Below, piece after piece: positions 1 through 5,574 of a stretch of 5,574 bases of DNA. This DNA is from Nitrospira sp. UBA5699 (GTDB taxonomy: Bacteria; Nitrospirota; Nitrospiria; Nitrospirales; Nitrospiraceae). Where the stretch lies: assembly GCA_002420105.1 (NCBI GenBank), contig DIHJ01000005.1, positions 9,730 to 15,303 of the forward strand, given 5' to 3'. The first letter of the stretch is position 1. Each line of letters opens with the position of its first letter. The translations under genes were made by a program, and so were the position numbers. The notes beneath the pieces are model-generated. The model did not search any database. It worked only from the letters and a program-made list of their open reading frames with translations, and had not been told where the DNA came from.

Positions 1-1536
1 GTGCGGCCGGATGCAATCGTCGACCTGGCGACAGACGAAGGGATTTCGCTGGTCAAGGGCCAGTGGCGGTACAGCAACGCCAGGGTCATCGATGTGGACC
101 ATCAGAGCCCCGGTTCGGACCTCGCCCCGTCCGGCCCTCCGAATCGTACGCAGGACATCGACGTCCACGCCGGCGCAGCCGGCTTCGATGATTCGAAGTG
201 GGAACCGATGGCGCCCGCCCAATTGGAAGAGCGCCGTTCGACCGGCCGGCTCTGCTTCAATTGGTATCGGACCAGCGTCACCATTCCCGAGAAGATCGGC
301 GCGTTCGATCCCGCCGGCTCCACGGTCGTGTTCGAAATCGCGATCGACGACTATGCGGAAGTGTGGGTGGATGGCAAATTGCCGCTCGTGCTGGGGCAGC
401 CGGGCGGTCAATTGATCAAAGGCTTCAATGCGGCAAACCGCGTGGTGCTGACCGCAAACGCGAAGCCGGGTCAGAGGATTCAACTTGCGGTGTTCGGCAT
501 CAATGGTCCGCTCTCGAATCCGCCGGGCAACTTTATTTGGGTGCGGTCCGCCACCCTGGACTTCTACAAGGCCGGCCGGATCGGGTCGGCCCCGTTCGTG
601 ACGACCGAGATCGTCAAGGCCGATCCCGCGCTCGACGAGATCGTGACGCCAGGGACGCGGCTTGAGCGGCTCGCCGGAGGATTCCTCTTCACCGAGGGGC
701 CGGTGTGGGTTCCTGCCACCGCCGGCACATCGGGATACCTCCTCTTCAGCGACCCCAACGCCAACACGATCTACCGTTGGTCCCCGGAAGGGCAGGTCTC
801 CGTCTTCCGCACCAAGAGCGGGTACAGCGGCTTCAACGTGGGCGAATACCATCAGCCGGGCTCGAACGGGTTGACGCTCGACGGCAAGGGCCGCCTCACG
901 ATCAACCAACACGGGAACCGCCGCGTCATCCGCGTGGAACCCCGCGGGAACATCACCGTGCTGGCCGATCGTTACGACGGCAAGCGCCTCAACAGCCCCA
1001 ACGATCTGGTCTACCGGTCGGACGGAACGCTCTACTTCACCGATCCGCCGTTCGGCTTGCCGGACGTCTTCGACGACCGGAGAAAGGAACTCCCCTTCAG
1101 CGGCGTCTACTGCGTGAAAGACGGCCTGGTGAAGCTCGTCAGCACCGATCTTGACGCACCCAACGGCATTGCGCTCTCGCCGGACGAGCGGCATCTGTAT
1201 GTGAACAACTGGAACGACAAGAAAAAGGTGATCCTCCGTTACGACGTGAACCCGGATTGCACGCTTGCCAACGGACAACTCTTCCATGACATGACCGACG
1301 CGCCGGGAGACGAGGCCCTTGACGGATTGAAAGTCGATCGCAAAGGCAACGTGTACTCCACCGGACCGGGAGGCCTGTGGATCCTCTCACCCGCCGGCAA
1401 ACGGCTCGGTCTGGTCAAAGGCCCGGAAGCCCCGCACAATATGGCCTGGGGCGACGATGACGGGAAAACGCTCTACATCACGGCGCTGACCGGGCTCTAT
1501 CGCCTCCGGCTCAACGTTGCCGGAGTCCGGCCGTAG
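1..1536 (+). CDS. SMP-30/gluconolactonase-family protein with N-terminal beta-sandwich domain (5'-partial)
   Basis: The frame is open from the first base and ends at TAG 1534-1536. No signal peptide or ribosome binding site is visible at the GTG at position 1, so the true start is probably upstream; residue numbers count from base 1. Residues about 15-190 look like a jelly-roll sugar-binding domain of the type seen at the N-terminus of GH2 enzymes (FDDSKWEPM, FNWYRTSVTIPE, DDYAEVWVDGK). Residues about 211-508 are a six-bladed SMP-30/gluconolactonase/LRE propeller. Matching the family's metal site gives Glu232 (FTEGPVW), Asn388 (APNGIALS) and Asp441 (LDGLKVD), with Asn334 (SPNDLVY) as the usual substrate-side Asn. 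Family members hydrolyse sugar lactones or related esters using a divalent metal; the substrate here is unknown. The propeller is closely similar to the protein at 4132-5136, which lacks the extra domain. Family call is secure; exact reaction is not. Confidence 0.9.
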   Translation: MRPDAIVDLATDEGISLVKGQWRYSNARVIDVDHQSPGSDLAPSGPPNRTQDIDVHAGAAGFDDSKWEPMAPAQLEERRSTGRLCFNWYRTSVTIPEKIGAFDPAGSTVVFEIAIDDYAEVWVDGKLPLVLGQPGGQLIKGFNAANRVVLTANAKPGQRIQLAVFGINGPLSNPPGNFIWVRSATLDFYKAGRIGSAPFVTTEIVKADPALDEIVTPGTRLERLAGGFLFTEGPVWVPATAGTSGYLLFSDPNANTIYRWSPEGQVSVFRTKSGYSGFNVGEYHQPGSNGLTLDGKGRLTINQHGNRRVIRVEPRGNITVLADRYDGKRLNSPNDLVYRSDGTLYFTDPPFGLPDVFDDRRKELPFSGVYCVKDGLVKLVSTDLDAPNGIALSPDERHLYVNNWNDKKKVILRYDVNPDCTLANGQLFHDMTDAPGDEALDGLKVDRKGNVYSTGPGGLWILSPAGKRLGLVKGPEAPHNMAWGDDDGKTLYITALTGLYRLRLNVAGVRP

Positions 1537-1551
1537 TCCGGTGGACGCGGT

Positions 1552-2469
1552 TCACCCGTTGCCCTCGTCCAGCATCTTCAGCTCCGGGATCTTCAGCTCG
1601 CGCACGGCTTCCGCAATGACGTTCACCACCTGCGGCCTCGTGAATCCGCGCCGCCAGCCCAGGGCGATCCGCCGTCCCGGAACGGGCTTCGCCAGTTCGA
1701 CCGTGGCGAGCCGCTTGTTCCGGTACTTCGGCGTCAGGGCGCTGCAAGGCAACACGGTGATGCCGAGGCCCGAGGCGACCATCTGCCGGATGGTCTCCAG
1801 CGAATTGCCCTGCCAGCCTTCGGCGTCGGACCGGCTGAGTTCGGGACAGGAATCCAAAACCTGTTGGCGGAAGCAATGGCCCGCATGGGGCAGGAGCACC
1901 TTCTGCCCTGCCAACAGACGCGAATCGATGACTTTCTTCTTCTGCCACGGGTGCCCGACCGGCACCAGCGCCTTGAAGGGTTCGTCGTAGAGAGCCCTGG
2001 TCACCAGACCCGGCTCCTCCAGCGGCAGGGCCATCATGATCACGTCCAGCTTCCCGTTTTTCAACATGGACACGAGATTCGCCGTTAGATTCTCCTCGAT
2101 TTCCAGCGGCATCTCCGGAGCCCGCCTGCTCAACAGCGGCACAAGATCGGGCAGCAGGTAGGGCCCCACCGTCGCGATCACGCCGAAACGGAGGACCCCC
2201 GCCAGTTGATTCTTGCCCTGCGCGGCGATCACTTTGATCTGGTCCGCCTCCTCCAGCACCCGTTGGGCCTGGTGGACGATCTGTTCTCCCAGCGGCGTCA
2301 GCGCGATTTGGTTCTTGCGCCGCTCGAAAATATGGGTCCCCAGTTCCTCCTCCAGCTTCTGGATCGCCAGACTCAGCGCCGGCTGCGTAATGCGGCAGCG
2401 CTCCGACGCGCGGCCGAAATGCCGCTCCTGCGCGACCGCCACGATGTACCGCAACTCCGTCAACGTCAT
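1552..2469 (-). CDS. oxyR: OxyR-type LysR-family peroxide-sensing regulator
   Basis: This 305-residue protein has the same length as E. coli OxyR. An N-terminal winged HTH (about residues 1-60, starting MTLTELRYIVAVAQERHFGR) is followed by a LysR effector domain. The redox motif GHCFRQQVLDSC puts Cys199 and Cys208 at the same numbers as the E. coli disulfide pair, with His198 and Arg201 also kept, and Thr100 lies in the conserved TVGPYLLP segment. OxyR is oxidised by hydrogen peroxide and then activates peroxidase and catalase genes; that is family knowledge. The ATG at 2469 is chosen because GGGGAGGG (2481-2474) sits just upstream and the protein then begins like other LysR proteins. A longer reading from TTG at 2529 would add 20 residues without a binding site and would cover the likely promoter. 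The gene is divergent from the lipoprotein and dihaem enzyme genes and convergent with the SMP-30 gene, 15 bases apart. Confidence 0.95.
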   Translation of the reverse strand: MTLTELRYIVAVAQERHFGRASERCRITQPALSLAIQKLEEELGTHIFERRKNQIALTPLGEQIVHQAQRVLEEADQIKVIAAQGKNQLAGVLRFGVIATVGPYLLPDLVPLLSRRAPEMPLEIEENLTANLVSMLKNGKLDVIMMALPLEEPGLVTRALYDEPFKALVPVGHPWQKKKVIDSRLLAGQKVLLPHAGHCFRQQVLDSCPELSRSDAEGWQGNSLETIRQMVASGLGITVLPCSALTPKYRNKRLATVELAKPVPGRRIALGWRRGFTRPQVVNVIAEAVRELKIPELKMLDEGNG

Positions 2470-2473
2470 GCCG

Positions 2474-2481
2474 CCCTCCCC
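2474..2481 (-). promoter_or_regulatory. Shine-Dalgarno sequence of oxyR
   Basis: GGGGAGGG on the minus strand, with the GGAGG core five bases before the ATG at 2469. It decides the start in favour of this ATG over the upstream TTG at 2529. Confidence 0.8.
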
Positions 2482-2499
2482 ATCGATCAATCCATAAGT

Positions 2500-2529
2500 A
2501 ATATAAATCTCCTGTTCATACACAATCAA
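2500..2529 (-). promoter_or_regulatory. candidate sigma70-type promoter for oxyR
   Basis: On the minus strand a TTGATT hexamer (2529-2524) is followed after 18 bases by TATATT (2505-2500), in the most AT-rich stretch of the window. Transcription would begin near 2493 and leave a short leader of about 24 bases before the oxyR ATG. Matches to the -35/-10 consensus are fair but were found by eye; no experimental support. Confidence 0.4.
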
Positions 2530-2636
2530 TTGGACTAATGCGAGACCCAGGCGCTATCTTGAAAACAAGCCGCTCTACCGCCGGAACGTACAGACCGGCG
2601 GAATAGTCGAAGAGGCGGAAGGAGAAGGAGGTCAAC

Positions 2637-2912
2637 ATGAAACAGTCTACGTTCATCAACACAACGGTCGTGGTCGCCCTGGCCGGCACCCTCGGCGCCT
2701 GCCAGATGATGCCGATCGGGCAATCCGGGCCGGCCACGGACGGATCGACGATGCGGTTCGTCGGCAGCCAGCCGGAGTCCCGTACGGGAGGCGCCCTGGA
2801 GGCTGGCACGACCCTCCGCTTTCAGCCGCCCGCACCGGTACGGAGCAGAGAGGGCAACAGGACGGCGATGGAGGGCGGCGCGGAGCCCGGCTCGACGTTC
2901 CGGTTCCGTTGA
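2637..2912 (+). CDS. small repeat-containing lipoprotein, function unknown
   Basis: This 91-residue protein is preceded by an almost ideal Shine-Dalgarno AAGGAGGT (2625-2632), four bases before ATG. Residues 1-21 form a lipoprotein signal peptide (Lys2, then a hydrophobic VVVALAGTLG stretch) ending in the lipobox LGA-Cys22, so the mature chain would be lipid-anchored on Cys22 and only 70 residues long. The mature part is rich in Gly, Pro, Ser, Thr and Arg, probably disordered, and contains three copies of G-[S/T]-T-x-R-F at residues 36-41, 57-62 and 85-90, the last almost at the C-terminus. It has no Trp, Tyr or His and no Cys besides Cys22. I do not recognise the family. It lies 84 bases before the dihaem enzyme on the same strand with no visible terminator between, so the two are probably cotranscribed, and it is the gene directly divergent from oxyR. 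The coding call rests on the RBS, lipobox and repeats. Confidence 0.8.
   Translation: MKQSTFINTTVVVALAGTLGACQMMPIGQSGPATDGSTMRFVGSQPESRTGGALEAGTTLRFQPPAPVRSREGNRTAMEGGAEPGSTFRFR
2742..2906 (+). repeat. three protein-level G-[S/T]-T-x-R-F repeats in the lipoprotein
   Basis: The copies are GSTMRF (2742-2759), GTTLRF (2805-2822) and GSTFRF (2889-2906). The second and third are also preceded by related segments (SRTGGALEA and NRTAMEGGAEP), which suggests a longer unit of about 15-17 residues duplicated with drift. Unit spacing is uneven (21 and 28 residues). Confidence 0.65.
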
Positions 2913-2982
2913 ACAGTCATGGCTGCTTGCAGAATCGCCGTGTTCGCGATAAGAGCATGGCGCGGTTCGGCGTGGTGACAGA

Positions 2983-2991
2983 AAAGGAGGT
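2983..2991 (+). promoter_or_regulatory. Shine-Dalgarno sequence of the dihaem enzyme gene
   Basis: AAAGGAGGT lies directly upstream of two consecutive ATG codons (2994 and 2997). The gap is two bases to the first ATG and five to the second, so the second is the better placed start; the difference is a single Met. Confidence 0.7.
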
Positions 2992-2996
2992 GGATG

Positions 2997-4064
2997 ATGA
3001 AGGGGAGCAATCGGCGATGGAGACTCATAGGCGGGATAGCGCTGTTGGCCGGGACAGGCATGGCCCTGCCGCTCGGCGCGGTGTTTGGCGAGAACGCTCC
3101 GGGGGGAACGGCCTACCGGCTTCCGCAACTGCAGGGGTTGGAGGATCCGAATACCTTCGTGCCTGCGGACAATCCCTTGACCGCTCAGAAAGTCGAGTTG
3201 GGCCGTCTCCTGTTCTTCGACAGACGGTTGTCCAGGAACAACACTATCGCCTGCGCCAGCTGTCACCTGCCGGAGAAAGGCTTCACCGACGGAAAACGGG
3301 TCTCCACAGGCATCAACAACCTTAAAGGCGATCGGAGCGCGCCGGCTTCCATCAACCGGGTGTACAGTAAGGGCCAGTTCTGGGACGGACGGGCCGACAC
3401 CCTGGAGGACCAGTCAATCGGACCCTTCGTCAACCCGGTCGAGCACGGCTTCGTCAACCATGAGGAAATGGTGGCGAAGATGAAGAAGATCCCGGGCTAC
3501 CGGAAGCTCTTCATGCAGGTGTTCGGCCGCGAGATCGTGATCGAGGATGTCGGCAGGGCGATCGCCAGCTTTCAGCGCACCATCCTCTCGGGCAACAGCC
3601 CGGTCGACAAGTTCGACACGGGCGGGGATGAGAAAGCCCTGAGCGAATCCGCCAGGCGCGGGCTCGAGTTGTTCCGCGGAAAAGCCCGCTGCACCCGCTG
3701 CCACTCCGGCTTCAACTTCACCGACGAGAAGTTCCACAACCTGGGCATCGGGTGGGACAACAACAAGGTCGACCTGGGGCGGTACATGGTGACGAAGAAC
3801 GCGGAAGACATCGGCGCCTTCAAGACCCCGACCCTGCGGGAGATCGCCCGCACCGCTCCCTATATGCACGACGGGCGGTTCAAGACGTTGGAGGAAGTCG
3901 TCGAGTTCTACAATCAGGGCGGCATCAAGAACCCGCACCAGGACAACACCATCATCCCGCTCGAGCTCACCGAGCAGGAAAAGCAGGACGTCGTCGCGCT
4001 GCTCCGTTCGCTCAACGGCGAAGGGTGGCAGCACGTGACCGCGCCGAAATCCTTTCCCAAGTGA
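2997..4064 (+). CDS. periplasmic dihaem cytochrome c peroxidase/MauG-family protein
   Basis: The protein has 355 residues counted from ATG 2997. Residues about 1-33 form an export signal (RRWR, then LIGGIALLAG), placing it in the periplasm, where c-haem is attached. There are two haem-binding motifs, CASCH (Cys86, Cys89, His90) and CTRCH (Cys232, Cys235, His236), the layout of the CcpA/MauG family. The bridging FWDGRA motif gives Trp129; Gln139 and Glu149 follow at +10 and +20, exactly as Gln and Glu of the active site do in Pseudomonas CcpA (94/104/114) and MauG (93/103/113). By my alignment the distal loop His of CcpA is replaced by Ile106 (STGI), and the Met ligand of the electron-transfer haem by Tyr305 in EFYNQGG, as in MauG Tyr294. 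Family members reduce hydrogen peroxide or use it for oxidative protein modification. No methylamine dehydrogenase genes are in view, so the gene should not be named mauG. It probably forms an operon with the upstream lipoprotein gene and may be under OxyR control. Confidence 0.93.
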   Translation: MKGSNRRWRLIGGIALLAGTGMALPLGAVFGENAPGGTAYRLPQLQGLEDPNTFVPADNPLTAQKVELGRLLFFDRRLSRNNTIACASCHLPEKGFTDGKRVSTGINNLKGDRSAPASINRVYSKGQFWDGRADTLEDQSIGPFVNPVEHGFVNHEEMVAKMKKIPGYRKLFMQVFGREIVIEDVGRAIASFQRTILSGNSPVDKFDTGGDEKALSESARRGLELFRGKARCTRCHSGFNFTDEKFHNLGIGWDNNKVDLGRYMVTKNAEDIGAFKTPTLREIARTAPYMHDGRFKTLEEVVEFYNQGGIKNPHQDNTIIPLELTEQEKQDVVALLRSLNGEGWQHVTAPKSFPK

Positions 4065-4078
4065 CATTGCCCTCCGCC

Positions 4079-4097
4079 GGGCTGTAAGGCCCAGCCC
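4079..4097 (+). other. small inverted repeat upstream of the SD-sequestering hairpin
   Basis: GGGCTG (4079-4084) and CAGCCC (4092-4097) can form a six-pair stem with a seven-base loop. It abuts the larger hairpin, sharing only base 4097, so the gap after the dihaem gene could fold into two adjacent stems. Its role is unknown and it could be chance in GC-rich DNA. Confidence 0.35.
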
Positions 4098-4125
4098 CCC
4101 TCCCTGACTACCGGTCAGGGAGGGG
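4097..4125 (+). promoter_or_regulatory. perfect 12-bp hairpin sequestering the Shine-Dalgarno sequence of the second SMP-30 gene
   Basis: The arms CCCCTCCCTGAC (4097-4108) and GTCAGGGAGGGG (4114-4125) are perfectly complementary around a five-base loop TACCG. The right arm contains GGGAGGGG (4118-4125), which is the only ribosome binding site for the ATG at 4132, six bases downstream. No T-run follows on either strand, so it does not look like a standard intrinsic terminator. It may block translation unless opened, or act as a transcript-stabilising or pausing stem after the dihaem gene. The pairing is certain; the role is inferred. Confidence 0.7.
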
Positions 4126-4131
4126 TCCGCT

Positions 4132-5136
4132 ATGAACGTCCTTCGTGTTGTTGCTCTTGTCATTTGGCTGCTCCCGCCGTCCGGATCGAGTTACGCCGGC
4201 GAGATGATCGAAACGAAGATCGTAAGGCTCGACCCGCGGTTCAACCCGCTCGTCCCACCCGAAGCCACGCTCGAAAAAATCGCCGATGGGTTTACCTGGG
4301 TCGAAGGACCGGTGTGGAACAAGCAGGAGAGCTACCTGCTGTTCTCCGACATCCCCGCCAACGCGGTTTATAAATGGACGGCGGTCGATGGGATCAGCCT
4401 CTTCCTCAAGAACAGCGGCTACAGCGGCGCCGTGCCGTTCGACGGTAAGGAGCCGGGTTCGAACGGGCTGACGTTCGATGCAACCGGCCGGCTCGTCTTC
4501 TGTCGACACGGGGACCGGCAGATCGGACGCCTGGAAGCGGACGGAACCGTCACCACGGTCGCGGACCGGTACGACGGCCATCGTATCAACAGCCCGAATG
4601 ATCTCGTGTTTAAATCGAACGGCGATCTGTACTTCACCGATCCGCCGTTCGGACTTCCCCGCCTGTTCGAGGATCCGGAGAAGGCGCCGGTCCAAGGCGT
4701 CTACCGTGTCGCCACGGACGGCACGGTCACCAGGCTGATCGCCGACATCGGGGCCCCAAACGGAATCGCCTTTTCACCGGATGAGAAGACTCTCTATGTC
4801 TCCGATGTCGACCCGAAACGGCCCGCCTGGCTGGCTTACGACGTGAACCCGGACGGCACGGTCACGCATGGCCGCGTCTTCTTCGACGCCGCCCGCTGGC
4901 GAAAGGATCCCTTCTTCGGACCGGACGGATTCAAAGTCGACAGGCAGGGGAACCTCTTCGGAGCGCGACCCGGCGGACTCACCGTGATCGCGCCGGACGG
5001 TACGCTGCTCGGGACGATCGAAACCGGCCGGCCGACGTCCAACGTCGCGTGGGGCGAAGACGGCCGGACCCTCTTCATCACCGGCGGCGACGCGGTCTAC
5101 CGGCTCCGCTTGACGACGACCGGAGCGGAGTACTAG
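4132..5136 (+). CDS. secreted SMP-30/gluconolactonase-family protein
   Basis: This 334-residue protein starts with a signal peptide (hydrophobic VVALVIWLLP, likely cut after Ala22 in SYA-GE), so it acts outside the cytoplasm. Residues about 38-328 form the SMP-30/gluconolactonase propeller. Expected metal ligands are Glu58 (VEGPVW), Asn210 (APNGIAFS) and Asp265 (PDGFKVD), with Asn156 in SPNDLVF on the substrate side, so the site looks intact. A sugar-lactone or related ester hydrolase is the family expectation; the substrate is unknown. It shares long blocks with the protein at 1-1536 (GYSG, PGSNGLT, RYDG, NSPNDLV, YFTDPPFGLP) but lacks its N-terminal sandwich. The start is chosen because it gives a signal peptide and lies six bases after GGGAGGGG; the internal ATG at 4204 would remove the signal. 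It follows the dihaem gene by 67 bases on the same strand, with a strong hairpin over its binding site and no obvious promoter of its own. Confidence 0.93.
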   Translation: MNVLRVVALVIWLLPPSGSSYAGEMIETKIVRLDPRFNPLVPPEATLEKIADGFTWVEGPVWNKQESYLLFSDIPANAVYKWTAVDGISLFLKNSGYSGAVPFDGKEPGSNGLTFDATGRLVFCRHGDRQIGRLEADGTVTTVADRYDGHRINSPNDLVFKSNGDLYFTDPPFGLPRLFEDPEKAPVQGVYRVATDGTVTRLIADIGAPNGIAFSPDEKTLYVSDVDPKRPAWLAYDVNPDGTVTHGRVFFDAARWRKDPFFGPDGFKVDRQGNLFGARPGGLTVIAPDGTLLGTIETGRPTSNVAWGEDGRTLFITGGDAVYRLRLTTTGAEY

Positions 5137-5212
5137 GCTGCCGAAAGCGTAAGATTGTCCGCACGCAGCCGACTCTCGCTCCGGGATCTCACATTCACCC
5201 TGAAGGAGTCGC

Positions 5213-5574
5213 ATGGCCGACCCCCGTCACCCCGCTCCCGCGCCCCCCTCCCCGCTTCCGGCGGAACAGCAGCGTCTCGACGAGGACGCGCGCCGCGACC
5301 GGCATTGGAAACGCTGGGGGCCCTATCTGAGCGAGCGGGCCTGGGGCACCGTGCGCGAGGACTACAGCCGCTACGGCACAGCCTGGGAAGACTTCCCCCA
5401 CGACCATGCGCGATCCCGCGCGTACCGCTGGAACGAAGACGGCCTCGCCGGCATCTGCGACCGCCACCAATACATCTGTTTTGCTCTGGCTCTCTGGAAC
5501 GGACGCGATCCCATCCTGAAAGAGCGCGCCTTCGGCCTGACCGGCAACGAGGGCAATCACGGCGAGGACGTCAA
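5213..5574 (+). CDS. GH63-like / MGH1-type glycoside hydrolase, N-terminal part (3'-partial)
   Basis: The frame opens at ATG 5213, five bases after AAGGAG (5203-5208), and stays open to the window's end, giving 120 full codons. After a proline-rich leader (residues 4-16), residues 31-120 carry blocks that I recognise from large bacterial proteins annotated as glucosidase or MGH1-like glycoside hydrolase, related to the GH63 (alpha/alpha)6 catalytic domain: HWKRWGPYLSERAWGTVRED, FPHDHARSRAYRWNEDGLAG, ICDRHQ, ALALWNGRDPILKERAFGLT and GNEGNHGEDV. Full-length relatives are several hundred residues longer, so only the beginning is here and the catalytic acids cannot be judged. There is no signal peptide, so a cytoplasmic enzyme acting on an alpha-glucoside or a compatible-solute-like sugar is likely; the substrate is inference. 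It starts 76 bases after the SMP-30 gene on the same strand and may be cotranscribed with it. Confidence 0.85.
   Translation, partial: MADPRHPAPAPPSPLPAEQQRLDEDARRDRHWKRWGPYLSERAWGTVREDYSRYGTAWEDFPHDHARSRAYRWNEDGLAGICDRHQYICFALALWNGRDPILKERAFGLTGNEGNHGEDV

Larger units (their letters stand above)
2470..2636. promoter_or_regulatory. divergent oxyR / lipoprotein intergenic control region
   Basis: This 167-base gap separates oxyR (minus) from the lipoprotein gene (plus). Its left half (about 2485-2535) is strikingly AT-rich compared with everything around it. LysR-type regulators commonly bind such divergent regions to control both themselves and the neighbour. I looked for the OxyR pattern of spaced ATAG/CTAT half sites: only degenerate traces are present (for example ATAAG at 2494-2498 and CTATC at 2554-2558), so an OxyR site is inferred from arrangement, not from motif. 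For the plus strand, TATCTT (2555-2560) could be a -10 element with TTGGAC (2530-2535) as a poorly spaced (19-base) -35; this is weak. Confidence 0.4.

Noticed and set aside
1519..1531. Hairpin GCCGG-AGT-CCGGC as a terminator of the first SMP-30 gene
   Set aside because: The stem is only five pairs, lies before the stop codon and is not followed by a T-run.
2470..2529. N-terminal extension of OxyR from a TTG at 2529
   Set aside because: The extension has no Shine-Dalgarno sequence, covers the likely promoter, and the shorter form matches OxyR length and cysteine numbering exactly.
2535..3266. Minus-strand open frame of 243 codons across the lipoprotein gene and the start of the dihaem gene
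   Set aside because: It overlaps two genes with strong ribosome binding sites and recognisable export signals, and its translation shows no family features.
2909..3325. Plus-strand frame of 138 codons overlapping the dihaem gene
   Set aside because: It is out of frame with the haem motifs, has no good binding site and reads as Arg-rich shadow sequence.
3414..4163. Long minus-strand open frame (249 codons) opposite the dihaem gene
   Set aside because: The plus strand here encodes both haem motifs and conserved family blocks; the opposite frame is low-complexity Val/Glu/Leu/Asp-rich shadow coding typical of GC-rich DNA.
5136..5170. Inverted repeat GGCTGC (5136-5141) / GCAGCC (5165-5170) as a terminator after the second SMP-30 gene
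   Set aside because: Six pairs around a 23-base loop without a T-run is too weak to call.
1..5574. tRNA, rRNA, CRISPR array, insertion sequence or attachment site
   Set aside because: No direct repeat array, terminal inverted repeats, transposase motif or recognisable RNA gene was seen on either strand by eye.

Overview
The window is GC-rich bacterial DNA with tightly packed genes, strong AGGAGG-type ribosome binding sites and a Gram-negative-style set of exported proteins (one lipoprotein, one periplasmic c-type dihaem enzyme, at least one secreted lactonase-fold protein). Composition, gene style and content would fit a Nitrospira-like or similar environmental chemolithotroph, but nothing here fixes the taxonomy and that assignment is only a guess.

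Layout. Positions 1-1536 (+) hold the 3' part of a large SMP-30/gluconolactonase-family protein with an extra N-terminal beta-sandwich domain; its beginning lies outside the window. Convergent to it, only 15 bases away, is a full-length OxyR-type LysR regulator (2469-1552, minus) with both redox cysteines at exactly the E. coli positions 199 and 208. A 167-base AT-rich divergent intergenic region separates oxyR from a plus-strand pair: a small repeat-containing lipoprotein (2637-2912) and a periplasmic dihaem cytochrome c peroxidase/MauG-family enzyme (2997-4064). After a 67-base gap containing a perfect 12-bp hairpin that buries the next Shine-Dalgarno sequence comes a second, secreted SMP-30-family protein (4132-5136), clearly a paralogue of the first. 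The window ends inside a GH63-like/MGH1-type glycoside hydrolase gene (5213 onward).

How the parts may work together. The firmest functional link is OxyR (peroxide sensor) divergent from a dihaem peroxidase-family gene: a peroxide-responsive envelope module is a reasonable inference. The peroxidase has haem-pocket features of the MauG branch (Tyr in place of the Met ligand, no distal loop His) rather than of classical bacterial cytochrome c peroxidase, so its substrate is open. The two SMP-30 paralogues flanking the module suggest hydrolysis of sugar lactones or other esters in the envelope, and the terminal glycosidase gene fits a carbohydrate theme, but no shared pathway can be proved from sequence alone.

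The items most worth a second look are the SD-sequestering hairpin at 4097-4125, the MauG-like haem signature, and the three G-[S/T]-T-x-R-F repeats of the small lipoprotein.
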